Shown here piece after piece: positions 44,912 through 55,667 of a stretch of DNA of 64,000 bases. A model generated the notes under the pieces. It was not told the origin of the DNA, searched no databases, and worked only from the letters and a program-made list of their open reading frames with translations. Every line of letters starts with the position of its first letter. Positions within the stretch are counted from its first letter, which is position 1. A program made the translations under genes and the position numbers. Origin of the DNA: Prosthecobacter fusiformis (GTDB lineage: Bacteria > Verrucomicrobiota > Verrucomicrobiia > Verrucomicrobiales > Verrucomicrobiaceae); assembly GCF_004364345.1 (NCBI RefSeq), contig NZ_SOCA01000001.1, forward strand, positions 1,464,391-1,528,390, written 5' to 3'.

Positions 44912-47587
44912 ATGAGAAAACTTCCCTGTGCCTGCGCATTGATGCTGGCTCTTGTGAGCACCCTACATGCTCAAGAATTCCTCCCTGAGTTCATTGCCAT
45001 TCATTCACCTGATTCCTTGACCTTCCGGAGCCAAAAAAATGCTGCTCCCATTTACAACCTTCCGGCCTTCAAACTCCCGGATAACAGTCTGGAACGCGAC
45101 GTCTTTAAAATCGGCGCGATCATCTCCCTTACCCGTCCAACGATCGAAAAAGCGGGCGAGATCACCCGTTGGAAATTCACCCACGAAGCCATTGAACTCG
45201 AGGCAGAACTCTCTCATGGCAAGCTGCGCTACACTTTCACGGTTCAAAAGCCCGGTGTATGGACCGTCGCCTATAGCGGTGCGCCAGTGGCCCCGATGGC
45301 AGAGGTAATCGAGCTTTTTCAACCCCTAGTCTGGAATGGCCGTCGGATGCCTGGGGATAGTTTCCTCATTCCTGATGACATCTGCTCGATCCCTGGCTGC
45401 TTGGTGCAGACGAAGGGCGGCACCTTGGGCGTTTTCGCCTCTCCAGGCCAGTTCCCTTATGCCATGCCTACCTCCCTCACCCGGCGTTTCGGCGTGACAC
45501 TGCGCAATGCCGCCGGGCAGGCCCAGCCACTCGTCTTCGCGCCGTTTCCGGGCACGAAGGAATCGCAAATGGAGGCTCAAACGAAGCATGTCTTTGAATT
45601 GGATCTGGTCGTGCAGCCAAAGACACTCAGCGAAACGTTTGAGCATGTCGCTCGTCAAATCTGCGACTTTAAAGACCGTCGTGAAAACACGCTCGTTTCA
45701 TTGAATACAGCCTTGGATAACATGCTCGATTACGTCCTCGGTCCCTGGGGAAATTTCGATGCGGCCAACCGTGCGTTCTATTATCCAGATTCTCCCGGAT
45801 CGGTGAAAAACGTCAGCGCCTTACATCCGTTAGGCCTGGCACTTGTCACTGACAATGAACGTTTGTTTCGAGAGCAGGGAGTGCCGCTGTTGGAGTTTCT
45901 GATGTCTCGGGAAAAGTTCCTTTTTGCCCTCAATGAAGAAGGCATGAAAAGCGGACAGATTCCCTCCCGTAAAATGGCCGGGCCTGCCGTCCCCTTGTCC
46001 GAGCTGGCCGCACTTCACCGTCTCTCCAAAGGTGCCACACCCTATTTTGGCGACAGTGTGGAAAGGCTTCACCCTTTGGATCGCATCCTGAACATCGAAT
46101 GGGTGAGCCCAGGAAATACGTGGCAGAATGATCTATGGCGGTACCGGTCCACCGGACAGAAAAGCTGGCTGGATTCAGCCCGCCAGAAGGCGGACCAATA
46201 CATCGCGGAACGTATACTCCGAGAACCCATAGATTTCAGCGAGGCTTCCAATGGCACCTTCTTTGAATACATGCTGCCTGCTTGGAAAGACCTTTATGAG
46301 CTGTATAAGGATACTCAGGATCCGAAGCATCTTGCGGCAGCACATCATGGAGCTCGACAGTTTGCCCAGCTCATCTGGTTTTATCCATCCGTGCCGGATG
46401 GAGACATTACCGTAAACGAATCCGGCTTGGCTCCAAAGCGCGGATCCCTCACCCAGCCGGGCCTCATCCCCATCGCCAAAGAGACGGTGCCAGCCTGGCA
46501 GGTTTCCGAGCAAGGCCTCCTCTGCGAAGGCAATGGCACCGTACAGCGCATCGCGCTCTACTTCGCCACTCATGCGCCCTTTTTTCACCGCATCGCCCAG
46601 GACACCGGCGATGACTTTCTGCGAGACATTGCGCGGTCGGCCATGATCGGGCGGTTCGCCAATTTCCCGGGCTATCATTTCAACACGATGTATTCCACCG
46701 TGCATGACAAGCCAGACTTCCCCTTGCGCCCCCATGAGGAGCTAAAACCGACCACTTCCTTCCACTACAATCATGTGCTGCCGATGGCCAATCTGGTCGT
46801 CGATTACCTCATGGCCGAAGCCTATGACCGGTCCCAGAGAGCCATCGATTTCCCTTGTGAATATGCCGAGTGCTACGCCTTCTTGCAAAGCCAGGTCTAT
46901 GGCGCACTGGGCAAGTTCTATGATCAAAAAGAGGTCCAACCATGGATGCCCAAAGGCCTCGTCAAAACGGACAGTGTACAGATAAACTACGTCACTGGCA
47001 GGGGCGATAACAAACTGTGCATTGCCCTGATGAACGAGTGTGATCGCGAACTCAAAGACGTCACTTTAGAACTTGACCCCGCTTATTTCGAAGGCGGACT
47101 CAAACATGATCTCAAGGCCCGCATGTGGCGTGATAACAAGGCTCAGGATGAATGGCTGATTTTCAAAAACGGTCAGGCCAAAGTCTCGCTTTCTCCAAAA
47201 GGCATCACTAGCCTAGTGGTCGAAGGACTGGCTCCGCTCGTCAAATTTCAGATCAAGTTTAATGCCCAGCCTGCATCCACAAAGGCAACCACACATCTTC
47301 GTTTCAAAACACCTTCAGGCGATGCACAGGCAATGATCATGTCCTTTGGCTCTGAACTCACTTGGCTTTATACCTACCTCACTGCCAACGAAGACCAAGT
47401 GAAGTCTGCCAAGCTGCATGTGACCATGGCGGGTCGCAGTGAAACACAAACGGATGACCGTTTCCCCTTCGAGTTCACCCTACCATTACAGCCCCACGAT
47501 GAAGAGGTGCGCGTGTCATTCGAAATGACCACACCCGATGGACTGACGCAGACCTCGCAGACCGTTCTGCTTGATCGCCATCCTTGA
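44912..47587 (+). CDS. large secreted protein of unknown function, possible glycan-active enzyme
   Basis: 891 aa with signal peptide ([20 protein letters not shown]). No family recognised. The N-terminal 230 residues are beta-rich. A long helical part (residues about 235-660) has repeated SELAALHRL-, [14 protein letters not shown] and [18 protein letters not shown] helices, suggesting an alpha/alpha toroid as in many glycoside hydrolases and lyases. A C-terminal beta-sandwich region follows. It sits 20 bp after DUF1501 in the same run, which supports a role in glycan processing. Confidence 0.6.
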   Translation: MRKLPCACALMLALVSTLHAQEFLPEFIAIHSPDSLTFRSQKNAAPIYNLPAFKLPDNSLERDVFKIGAIISLTRPTIEKAGEITRWKFTHEAIELEAELSHGKLRYTFTVQKPGVWTVAYSGAPVAPMAEVIELFQPLVWNGRRMPGDSFLIPDDICSIPGCLVQTKGGTLGVFASPGQFPYAMPTSLTRRFGVTLRNAAGQAQPLVFAPFPGTKESQMEAQTKHVFELDLVVQPKTLSETFEHVARQICDFKDRRENTLVSLNTALDNMLDYVLGPWGNFDAANRAFYYPDSPGSVKNVSALHPLGLALVTDNERLFREQGVPLLEFLMSREKFLFALNEEGMKSGQIPSRKMAGPAVPLSELAALHRLSKGATPYFGDSVERLHPLDRILNIEWVSPGNTWQNDLWRYRSTGQKSWLDSARQKADQYIAERILREPIDFSEASNGTFFEYMLPAWKDLYELYKDTQDPKHLAAAHHGARQFAQLIWFYPSVPDGDITVNESGLAPKRGSLTQPGLIPIAKETVPAWQVSEQGLLCEGNGTVQRIALYFATHAPFFHRIAQDTGDDFLRDIARSAMIGRFANFPGYHFNTMYSTVHDKPDFPLRPHEELKPTTSFHYNHVLPMANLVVDYLMAEAYDRSQRAIDFPCEYAECYAFLQSQVYGALGKFYDQKEVQPWMPKGLVKTDSVQINYVTGRGDNKLCIALMNECDRELKDVTLELDPAYFEGGLKHDLKARMWRDNKAQDEWLIFKNGQAKVSLSPKGITSLVVEGLAPLVKFQIKFNAQPASTKATTHLRFKTPSGDAQAMIMSFGSELTWLYTYLTANEDQVKSAKLHVTMAGRSETQTDDRFPFEFTLPLQPHDEEVRVSFEMTTPDGLTQTSQTVLLDRHP

Positions 47588-47723
47588 TCAGGTGACCGCC
47601 TAGACAGGGAGTCATCCGCGCTAAAGCACGAAGGAATGTGAGATAACGGCTCCCAGAGGCGTACCTGCCAGGGCATGCTGATGTCTGTGAACATACCATT
47701 GGCAAACCATAGACCTTTCCCAG

Positions 47724-49808
47724 ATGACTTCTCGCAAGACTCCCACCACATCGTTAGTTAAGCACAGGATAACCATGATGGGGCTTGGTCTCTGCAGTGC
47801 ACTTCTTTCCACTGCTGTCGCTGCTGCGCCCATGACCAATTCCATCGGCATGCAGTTTGTGAGCATAGATTCGGGAACATTCGTGATGGGACAAGACGGG
47901 CCAGAAACCGACCATCAGATGATGAAGCACCCAGAAAAATTCGACGATGCGGACGCCGATGAAAAACCAGCTCATCGGGTCACCATCAGCCAGCCTTTTC
48001 AGATGAGCGTGATGGAAGTCACCCTGGGACAATACCGGCAGTTCAAACCCGACCACCTCAAACATGGAACCGACTCCGATGCCGTGACACAGGTCTCTTG
48101 GAAAGATGCCGTCAGCTTTTGTGAATGGCTTTCCGCCAAAGAGCAGCAGCCTTATCGCCTGCCGACAGAGGCGGAGTGGGAATACGCCTGCCGATCTGGC
48201 AGTTCCACCCTATTCCACACAGGAGATTCCTTGCCTCCAGGGTTTCAAAAGTGGTCTTCGGATATCGGGTTTCGTGACCGGTATTTTAAGGGGGCTGTGT
48301 TACCAACCGAATACCGCACAGAGGTCTCTCGGCTGGACATGTTGCGTGGCGGTCAGACCCCTGCCAATGCCTGGGGGTTAAAGGACATGCATGGCAATGT
48401 CTCTGAATGGTGTGCTGATTGGTATGGCCCTTATCAGACGGGTTCACAAACAGATGCCCTGGGACCCAACGATGGTGATTTTCGCGTATTCCGCGGTGGG
48501 CATCATTCCATTTTCACTCGTGTGTTACGCTCTGCCAACCGTTCAGCCTGGCTACCGGAATCCAGCAGCGACAGAATCGGTTTCAGAGTCGTGCTGGGGC
48601 TTCCGCCCAAAGGTGCAAACACACCACCTGCGCCAACTCCTCTGAATGGTCAAAACGTGTCTCAAAGCCTAGCCAAGATCCCGACCGTTTCAGAGGACGC
48701 TCCACTTTTCGAAGGCCCCAGACCCTTCGTGAAAATCGCCCGCAACTCCTACGGCCCTTTGTTCTTCAGGCACAATCACAGCCCGTCCATCACCGAGTGT
48801 CCGAACGGGGATCTCCTGGCTGTCTGGTACTCCTGTGCCAACGAAGACGGTGCCGAGCTCAGCAACGTCGCCAGCCGTCTCCGTCGGGGCACTTCAGACT
48901 GGGAACCAGCTTCGGTCTTCTGGGATGGCCCTGACGTCAATGACCACGCCCCCAAAGTCTGGTGGGACGGAGAAAAGACTCTGTTCAACTTCGTTCGAGG
49001 TCTGCGCGAAAATCTGGTGCGCACCTCCACTGACAATGGCGCGACGTGGTCCAAAGCCCGCTTGATACAGCCACCCGGGGAGTTTGGCAATCAGGTCATT
49101 CGTCTCCACGATGGCACCCTGGTGCTGGGACACGACTCCCGGCAGGTCAGTCTGGTGACGAGCACGGATGCTGGTGAAAGCTGGACCTTCAACGATGTGA
49201 AGCAACGTGTGAGTGACTTCCAGCCTGGTGGGCAAGGATTCCGTTATCCAGGCATTCATGCGCCCATGATCCAGCTCAAGGATGGCGGCATCATGGCCAT
49301 GAGCCGATTGGATCCGCCTGAGGACCAAGAAAAGTTTCAGTTTAAAACACCCGTCAGTTTCACGGCGGATCTTGGCAAAACATGGGCCTATGAAGCCTCT
49401 GTTTTTCCTGCCATCAGCAGCGTACAACGCGCTGCCATGATCCGTCTGCAGGACGGTTCCATCCTATTCTGCAGTTTTACCGACCAATGGCGTGATTGGA
49501 AGAACCGCCGCGGCATGACCTTCAAGAACTCAAGCGGTGAATTCACTGGTTTCGGTCTCTTCGTCGCCCTGTCTTACGATGAAGGCAAGACATGGCCCAT
49601 CCGCAGGCTGGTCACTCCCGGCGGTAAGAAAATCCAAGTAAACACGATAGATCAGGTCGAATTTACCATGAGCGATACTTACGCTGAACCCTGCGGCTAT
49701 CTGGCCGTAACCCAAACCCGTGACGGTGCCATCCAGCTCATCACCAGCAAGAATCATTACTGGTTTAACACCGCCTGGATTAAAGCCCTTCCCTCTCATT
49801 CTAACTGA
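47724..49808 (+). CDS. SUMF1 (FGE-like) domain fused to a sialidase domain
   Basis: 694 aa with a leader (HRITMMGLGLCSALLSTAVA). Residues about 35-295 are a formylglycine-generating-enzyme/SUMF1 fold: NSIGMQFVSIDSGTFVMGQ, VTLGQYRQF, RLPTEAEWEYACRSG, NAWGLKDMHGNVSEWCADW, FRGGHHSIFTR and RIGFRVV. The cysteine pair of true FGE in the region after RGG is absent, so it probably does not make formylglycine. Residues about 325-690 are a sialidase propeller with Asp boxes STDNGATW, STDAGESW, TADLGKTW and SYDEGKTW. The fusion is unusual. Confidence 0.85.
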   Translation: MTSRKTPTTSLVKHRITMMGLGLCSALLSTAVAAAPMTNSIGMQFVSIDSGTFVMGQDGPETDHQMMKHPEKFDDADADEKPAHRVTISQPFQMSVMEVTLGQYRQFKPDHLKHGTDSDAVTQVSWKDAVSFCEWLSAKEQQPYRLPTEAEWEYACRSGSSTLFHTGDSLPPGFQKWSSDIGFRDRYFKGAVLPTEYRTEVSRLDMLRGGQTPANAWGLKDMHGNVSEWCADWYGPYQTGSQTDALGPNDGDFRVFRGGHHSIFTRVLRSANRSAWLPESSSDRIGFRVVLGLPPKGANTPPAPTPLNGQNVSQSLAKIPTVSEDAPLFEGPRPFVKIARNSYGPLFFRHNHSPSITECPNGDLLAVWYSCANEDGAELSNVASRLRRGTSDWEPASVFWDGPDVNDHAPKVWWDGEKTLFNFVRGLRENLVRTSTDNGATWSKARLIQPPGEFGNQVIRLHDGTLVLGHDSRQVSLVTSTDAGESWTFNDVKQRVSDFQPGGQGFRYPGIHAPMIQLKDGGIMAMSRLDPPEDQEKFQFKTPVSFTADLGKTWAYEASVFPAISSVQRAAMIRLQDGSILFCSFTDQWRDWKNRRGMTFKNSSGEFTGFGLFVALSYDEGKTWPIRRLVTPGGKKIQVNTIDQVEFTMSDTYAEPCGYLAVTQTRDGAIQLITSKNHYWFNTAWIKALPSHSN

Positions 49809-49819
49809 AAGGCATCACC

Positions 49820-50266
49820 ATGAAAACATCCTTCTTGTTATTCCTCACTGCATTCATATCCCTCGCACTACACGCCGCAGAGGATGTCCATTTGACCGCC
49901 GTCATGGCTGCCGATGACGCCCGCGTTGCGGCCATGAAATCGGCAGATGAAAGCCAGTTGAAAAAGGTGTTTTCTGGCGACCTCCGCTATGCTCACTCCA
50001 ATGGTGTGGTGGATAGCAAAGACAGCCTGATCACAATCCTCAAAGAAGGCCGGACCAAATATGTGGGCTATGATCATGTGGAGCGGAACTTCACCTTCCC
50101 CGCCCCTGGCATCGCCCTCATGGCCGGGCGCACGCGCATCCAGGCGGAGACTGCGACTGGCAAGATGGACAGCGTGCTCAGCTATCTGGCCGTCTGGAGG
50201 CAGGAGGATGGACAATGGCGTTTTCTGGCTTGGCAGTCCTGCAAGCTACCACCGGCTGCCCCGTAA
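49820..50266 (+). CDS. secreted SnoaL-like/DUF4440 protein
   Basis: 148 aa with signal peptide (MKTSFLLFLTAFISLALHAA). NTF2-like fold typical of DUF4440: DDARVAAMKSADESQLKKVF, LRYAHSNGVVDSKDSLI and WRQEDGQWRFLAWQSC. These are small binding or isomerase-like domains. It lies 12 bp after the SUMF1-sialidase gene and is probably co-transcribed. Convergent with the GNAT gene. Confidence 0.85.
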   Translation: MKTSFLLFLTAFISLALHAAEDVHLTAVMAADDARVAAMKSADESQLKKVFSGDLRYAHSNGVVDSKDSLITILKEGRTKYVGYDHVERNFTFPAPGIALMAGRTRIQAETATGKMDSVLSYLAVWRQEDGQWRFLAWQSCKLPPAAP

Positions 50267-50272
50267 CCGAGA

Positions 50273-51205
50273 TCACGCAGATTCCGGTAAAAAAGTCGGA
50301 AAAGCAATGCCCCGTGGCGCAGGGCCAGGAGACGTACTTTGTGCCACGTGCAGCTCCAGGTTGCGCGCACCCCAGCTATAGAGGGTCTTCACTAGCCCTG
50401 CGGCCGCACAGGGAACTAAAAACACAGGGCTGCTCCCACGCATATGATCCAGGCCTTTCCAGAGAAGTGCCGCAGCACTGGCTTCATCGGCAGCCACGCC
50501 GGGGCCTAGCATGCCAAAGGAGAGACCCAGTGTGATAAAGCCCGTCATCTCGCCACTGTCGTTTTCCGCCAGCAGCACCTTCCACGAGCCCGTCTCATTC
50601 CGCATAAAAAAGGCGAAGTCTTTTTCACGACGGATACCCTGCAAACTGTGCTCAAAGTCCGCCAGCTTGGCCGCCTCATCAGGTCTCGCTTCCCTCACAC
50701 GTTCCGCCCCGGCCGGAGCAGGAACCGTCATACCGGTGGATGAAACATTCACCATCATGTCCTGAAACAGCGTGCCCGGCACAAAACCCAGCTTTGTATA
50801 AAGAGAAAAGGAGTCCAGATTCAGCGCGCTGGAAACTAGCCTCACAGGCTTGCCTAGCTGGCGTGCTTTTTCTAATACGGCATTCATCATCTGGCGCGCG
50901 ACTCCACGACCTGCCGCCTCCGGTGATGTGGCCACAATACCGACGGCCACATGCGTCTCACGCTCATGAGTGAAACACACGCCTAACAAATCATGGGTTT
51001 GCGAATCGCGTGCCGCCAGCCCCTCCCCCGGGTCCAGCGCTTCATAGACCTGTGGAAACTGGAGGAATGGCACGTGGCTGTCTCCAAACCTTGCCCCCTG
51101 CCCCAGTCGGCTTTGGTACCATTGGACGAGTGAACCATGAATCAGACGTGCTGTTGCTTCGTCATCTTCTGGCAGCAGGACGGATAGAGTGACAGGATGG
51201 GCCAT
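50273..51205 (-). CDS. GNAT N-acetyltransferase with duplicated acetyltransferase fold
   Basis: 310 aa from ATG 51205 (MAHPVTLSVLLPEDD); a longer frame to 51268 overlaps the upstream stop. Acetyl-CoA-binding motif VATSPEAAGRGVARQMMNAV, then the LYTKLGFVPG motif. The second half may be a degenerate second GNAT domain (GEMTGFITLGLSFGMLGPGV). Substrate unknown. It sits between two glycan clusters on the opposite strand, 16 bp after the Gfo/Idh/MocA gene. Confidence 0.8.
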   Translation of the reverse strand: MAHPVTLSVLLPEDDEATARLIHGSLVQWYQSRLGQGARFGDSHVPFLQFPQVYEALDPGEGLAARDSQTHDLLGVCFTHERETHVAVGIVATSPEAAGRGVARQMMNAVLEKARQLGKPVRLVSSALNLDSFSLYTKLGFVPGTLFQDMMVNVSSTGMTVPAPAGAERVREARPDEAAKLADFEHSLQGIRREKDFAFFMRNETGSWKVLLAENDSGEMTGFITLGLSFGMLGPGVAADEASAAALLWKGLDHMRGSSPVFLVPCAAAGLVKTLYSWGARNLELHVAQSTSPGPAPRGIAFPTFLPESA

Positions 51206-51221
51206 AAGGAAACGAATATAT

Positions 51222-52634
51222 TTACACGATTTCCCATCCAGATCGAACGTCTTCTTTAATGAAGGCATCCGCTTCGGCCAGACCTGTCGCCTTCATGTTC
51301 TCAACATCCCATTTGATGGGTTTACCCAGCCGCTGGGAGAGCACGCCCAGCAGCACCGTTTCGGTAAGCTGCGCACCGTAATCAAATGGACAAGAAGCTG
51401 GCGCACCGCCCTTGCAGGCGTCAATCCAGTCACGATGATGCCCATTGGACCGTTTCAGGCGTGGCTCAGCCTTGCCGTATTCGACTCTCCTTTCAGCTGG
51501 GAACAGACGCGGCGCACCCCCGCTGCCATCATGCTGGATCACGCCCTTGTCACCAATGTAAAGAGCACCCCGTCTTGGCAGTGTAAAGGCTCCCAAGGCT
51601 TCGTGTTGAGCAGGCTTGGCACCACCACTATACCAGGTCAGCTTGATAGCCTCCCGTTTCTCATTCGCAGGAAAGTGGAAATGCACCAGGGAACCATACG
51701 GCGCGATTTCTTCATTTGAAAAACCAATGCCATATCCCTCCACCAGTGTGGGCGACCAAAGCTCCAGCGCACGCACGGCACTGTTCATGTCATGCGTCCC
51801 AAAATCCCCCAACCCCGAGCTCCCAAAGCACCAGAAATCACGCCAGGAGAAAGGATGATACGCAGGGTGGTAATGATGCTTGTCCCGAGGCCCCAGCCAG
51901 AGATCCCAATTCAGTCCGGCTGGTGCCGCAGGCTTGTCAGTGGGATAGCCTTTGAGATCAAAATTATAGCGCGTGGCAGGCACCCACACATGTACCTCTT
52001 TCACCGTGCCGATAGCTCCTCCTTGGATGTATTCGATGGTCTCACGCGTACCCACTGATGAATGCCCCTGGCTTCCCATCTGCGTGGCCACTCCTGTTTC
52101 TTTAGCGACCTTGGACACTTGCCGCGCCTCCCAGATGTTATGGGTCAGCGGCTTTTCACAATACACATGTTTGCCCGCCCGCATTGAGTGCACGGAGATG
52201 AAGGCATGGGTATGATCCGGCGTGGCACAGAGCACCGCATCAATGTCCTTTTCCTTCTCCAACATGACCCGGAAGTCCTCATAGGCCGCACAACGGAAGT
52301 TCGGTGTCTTCTCCGCATAATTCTTTTCGATCATGGCCTTCGTTGGCATCCGCCCGCCCATCTCCTTGTAATAGGCATAAGACTTCGAGTGATCATAAGC
52401 CTCCGCCGGATCCGCCACCGCAATGACCTGTACGTCCTCCAGTTGAAAAAGGTTCTTCAGGTTCGAGTGGCCCTGCCCACCTCCGCCAATGAGGGCCACA
52501 TTCACCTTCTCACTCGGTGCCACAAAACCCGGCCCCCCGAGCACATGGCGGGGCACAATGTTAAAAGTAGCCACTGTGGCAGCAGCAGTTTTCAAAAAAT
52601 GGCGGCGGTTGCTGGTCGGGGCAGGTTCGTTCAT
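51222..52634 (-). CDS. Tat-exported Gfo/Idh/MocA family oxidoreductase
   Basis: 470 aa from ATG 52634; MNEPAPTSNRRHFLKTAAAT is a twin-arginine-like signal. NAD(P)-binding domain VNVALIGGGGQGHSNL, then CATPDHTH and the EKPLTHN motif of the family. Later residues (DFGTHDMNSAVRAL, GNRKxH-type positions) fit sugar oxidoreductases exported in planctomycetes and verrucomicrobia. It probably acts on a sugar or sugar acid outside the cytosol. Confidence 0.9.
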   Translation of the reverse strand: MNEPAPTSNRRHFLKTAAATVATFNIVPRHVLGGPGFVAPSEKVNVALIGGGGQGHSNLKNLFQLEDVQVIAVADPAEAYDHSKSYAYYKEMGGRMPTKAMIEKNYAEKTPNFRCAAYEDFRVMLEKEKDIDAVLCATPDHTHAFISVHSMRAGKHVYCEKPLTHNIWEARQVSKVAKETGVATQMGSQGHSSVGTRETIEYIQGGAIGTVKEVHVWVPATRYNFDLKGYPTDKPAAPAGLNWDLWLGPRDKHHYHPAYHPFSWRDFWCFGSSGLGDFGTHDMNSAVRALELWSPTLVEGYGIGFSNEEIAPYGSLVHFHFPANEKREAIKLTWYSGGAKPAQHEALGAFTLPRRGALYIGDKGVIQHDGSGGAPRLFPAERRVEYGKAEPRLKRSNGHHRDWIDACKGGAPASCPFDYGAQLTETVLLGVLSQRLGKPIKWDVENMKATGLAEADAFIKEDVRSGWEIV

Positions 52635-52895
52635 GAGGAAAAAGAAGAAATGAAAGTACGCTGACTCAACCTGGTTCTCCAAGAAAACAGCAACCCAGAC
52701 CTGCAAACCATCAGGTTTGTATGTGAAGCCATCACCTTGTTACCATGCCCTGCCTAAATGCGCCTCCACTTCAGTCGCGTGGGTCAAGAATCCGCACTCC
52801 AGGTCCCGAATCGGCAGCGGCAGACCATTGACTTCAAGTGCCATAGATTGTGCTGTTCGCATCCGTCTCTGCCTGCCCCGTAAGCTCAGTTTCAC

Positions 52896-54200
52896 ATGCG
52901 TCTTTTATTTCCCATCCTGCTATTCCTCGTCCTGGGGCAGCTCCAGGCTCAAATCCGCCCGCTCGCTCAGGATTATGTGGCGCTCTGGGAATCTCCAAAT
53001 CCTCGCCACATCTATGGTTATACTCCCGGCATCTGTCGCCTGGACTCAGGCAGGCTGGTAGCCACGCATGAAATCTCCTCCGCTGGCAAACCCGTGGGGC
53101 CGGATGCACAGGCGGTCCATGAAGCCCGCATCCTCACCAGCGATGACGGCGGTAAAACCTGGATCCACCGGGCGAACTTCGACATGAGCTTCGCCCGGCC
53201 TTTTGTCGCCGGAAAATCTCTCTACATCCTGGGCCGAAGCAAAAAAGTGGGCATCATCCGTTCCGACGATGACGGCATCACGTGGAGTGATCGCGTTTTC
53301 CTCAATGATAAGGGCATCTGGCACCAGTCCGCCTGCAATGTCCATTTCGCCAAAGGGAACATCTATCTCGTCATGGAAAAACATGCCCCTCTTCGGGGCA
53401 TCCAGTCCTGGCAGATCGGCGATTTAGCCCCGGTGCTCATGCGGGCCAAAGCCGACTCAGACCTCACCGACCGGAAGAACTGGACCTTTGCCAGCGAACT
53501 CGTTTTTGAAGACATCTGGGATGCGGATCAAAGCAACTATTTCGGCATCCCCTTTCATCCCGTAGATCGCAAGAAGGCCACCTTCCTTGTCCCACCGAAA
53601 GGCCGTAGCATTGCCCCCCTCGGCTGGCTGGAGACCAATGTGGTCGAGTTCACTGATCCCGACCACATCTGGCATGATCCTCACGGAAAAACCTTTCATC
53701 TTTGGATGCGTGCCCACACCGGTTTAACCAATTATGCCGCCATTGCCCAGGTGAAAGAAAACGATGACGGCAGCATGACGACCACCCTGGTGAAGTCTCC
53801 TGCGGGCAAGACCATGCTCTATGTGCCCTGCCCTGGCGGGCAGATGCGTTTCCACATCCTGTGGGATGAAAAGACCAAACTTTACTGGATGCTCGGCTCC
53901 CAATCGACAGACTCCATGATCCGCCCAGACCGCATGTCTCCAGACCGCTGGGGCACCCCGGATAACGAGCGCCACCGCCTTGTACTTCATTTCTCCAAGA
54001 ACATGATGGACTGGTGCTTCGCTGGCCTCGTCTGTACCGGTGCCACCCCCAAAGAATCCCGCCACTACGCCAGCATGTGCATGGATGGGGAAGACCTCTG
54101 CATCCTCAGCCGTAGCGGCGATGAAAAAGCGTACTCCGCCCACAATGGTAACGTCATCTCCTTCCACCGGGTGAAGAAGTTTCGCAGTCTTGTGTATTGA
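52896..54200 (+). CDS. secreted sialidase-like protein (fourth)
   Basis: 434 aa with signal peptide (MRLLFPILLFLVLGQLQA). Propeller with Asp boxes SDDGGKTW and SDDDGITW, plus RLDSGRLVATHE at the N-terminus. Less like the tandem pair than they are to each other; the later half has fewer regular Asp boxes, so the activity may be another exo-glycosidase or none. It opens the second + strand part of the glycan locus. Confidence 0.78.
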   Translation: MRLLFPILLFLVLGQLQAQIRPLAQDYVALWESPNPRHIYGYTPGICRLDSGRLVATHEISSAGKPVGPDAQAVHEARILTSDDGGKTWIHRANFDMSFARPFVAGKSLYILGRSKKVGIIRSDDDGITWSDRVFLNDKGIWHQSACNVHFAKGNIYLVMEKHAPLRGIQSWQIGDLAPVLMRAKADSDLTDRKNWTFASELVFEDIWDADQSNYFGIPFHPVDRKKATFLVPPKGRSIAPLGWLETNVVEFTDPDHIWHDPHGKTFHLWMRAHTGLTNYAAIAQVKENDDGSMTTTLVKSPAGKTMLYVPCPGGQMRFHILWDEKTKLYWMLGSQSTDSMIRPDRMSPDRWGTPDNERHRLVLHFSKNMMDWCFAGLVCTGATPKESRHYASMCMDGEDLCILSRSGDEKAYSAHNGNVISFHRVKKFRSLVY

Positions 54201-54238
54201 GTTCTATAGCGGCTGTCTGCTAAAGATAGGTTCACCTC

Positions 54239-55558
54239 ATGACCCGCCGCCTTCTGCCCCTCATGTCTCTGCTGCTTCTCCCTTGCCACGTCCAGGCTGA
54301 CGAAGCCACCGCCAAAGAATATCAGCAACGGGTAGAAACCGTCCGTCAACTGTCTGGCTTCGTTGCTCTGTGGGACTTCGTTCTGCGTGATCCGGCCACA
54401 GGCCAGTTCATGGCCCATCAACCTCTTGGCTCCTCTCACGATTTCCGTCTCGAGGCCGCAAACTATGTTCACGATTATTGGGGCCAGGGCCGCCCCGCGA
54501 CTTATGAGGACTTTCCTCTGCTCGGTCGCGGTCCCTTTGGCCAGGCCGTCCGTTTTCTCAATGAGACTGACGAAACCTTCCGCCCCTGCCTGCTGGTCCC
54601 GCGCGAGCGCCTGCACGATACCGGCCTGGATGTCAAAGGCCCCGGCGGGTCTGTCTCCATGGTCGCCTGGGTCGTCCGTGAAAGTGGCAACCATGCCATC
54701 GCGGGTATCTGGCATGAAGGCACCGATCTCCATTCACAAAAAGGTCCGATTCTTCGTGTCGAGCAAGGCCGCAGACAGTATGGCATCTTTGCCGGCTTAG
54801 GCGCGAAGAGCGGTGCCTCTGCCGTCCATGTCTCTGAGAACGGAGCCAAGTCCTTTGGTGACAAATACGCGCGTAATCTCGCCGTCACCCCCGAGCTGAT
54901 CCCCACCCTTCCCCCCGACGCCTCACCGGAAATGCTCGATGCCACCTGGAGCCTCCTCGGTTTCACCTTTGACAACAAAGCCAATACCGTCACCGCCTAC
55001 CTCAACGGCCAGGCCACCGATTACTGGATCACATCACCCGAAAAACAAAACTTCTTCAAATGGCCTGCCCATGGCTGGTTACAGGCTCAGTTGCACAAGC
55101 TGCCCGGCCTGCAGGAAGGCGAAGATCCAGACTATCCTGCCGACCAATATTACCAGCCGCCAGAAGATGAAGCCCTGAAAATTGAAGTGGTATCGGAGTC
55201 GCCGGAAGAGCGTGTCGAACTCCATCAATACCCCTTCACCCGCGTTCGTGTCATTCTGGGCAAAGACGCAGAAGGCCGCTTCACTCAGGTCAAAAAACGT
55301 GAGCTCGTCGCTTTGAAAGCCAACCCCTTCTGGTTCCCTCATGATCTATACACTCCGCCCGATGAAAAAGAAGGCGGTCCTTTCACCATTGGCCGTTTCA
55401 TCCACACCGGCCGCAGTGTCGGCTTCACTGGTTACATCGGCGGCGTGGCTGTGTTCAACCAGGCGCTCACTCCTGAACAGATGGCCCAGCTTGCGGCCCT
55501 CGGACATGAAGGAAACAACTCTGCCTCTTTAAAAGTGGAGGAAATTCAGGCACCATAG
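54239..55558 (+). CDS. secreted LamG-like/concanavalin-type protein
   Basis: 439 aa with signal peptide (MTRRLLPLMSLLLLPCHVQA). LamG-like motifs: LSGFVALWDF at the start, GQAVRFLNE, SVSMVAWVVRE, LLGFTFDNKANTVTAYLNGQ, and a YIGGVAVFNQALTPEQMAQL ending. This concanavalin-type fold usually binds glycans. It lies 38 bp after the sialidase-like gene and belongs to the same run. Confidence 0.78.
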   Translation: MTRRLLPLMSLLLLPCHVQADEATAKEYQQRVETVRQLSGFVALWDFVLRDPATGQFMAHQPLGSSHDFRLEAANYVHDYWGQGRPATYEDFPLLGRGPFGQAVRFLNETDETFRPCLLVPRERLHDTGLDVKGPGGSVSMVAWVVRESGNHAIAGIWHEGTDLHSQKGPILRVEQGRRQYGIFAGLGAKSGASAVHVSENGAKSFGDKYARNLAVTPELIPTLPPDASPEMLDATWSLLGFTFDNKANTVTAYLNGQATDYWITSPEKQNFFKWPAHGWLQAQLHKLPGLQEGEDPDYPADQYYQPPEDEALKIEVVSESPEERVELHQYPFTRVRVILGKDAEGRFTQVKKRELVALKANPFWFPHDLYTPPDEKEGGPFTIGRFIHTGRSVGFTGYIGGVAVFNQALTPEQMAQLAALGHEGNNSASLKVEEIQAP

Positions 55559-55667
55559 CCACAGGATTTAGAGGACAAGTTTCTGCATGTAGAAGTCAGG
55601 GATCGGCAGCAGACCCAGATGGCTCTCGCAGTCGGTAGGATGTTACGCTGACACCCCGGTAAAAAAT

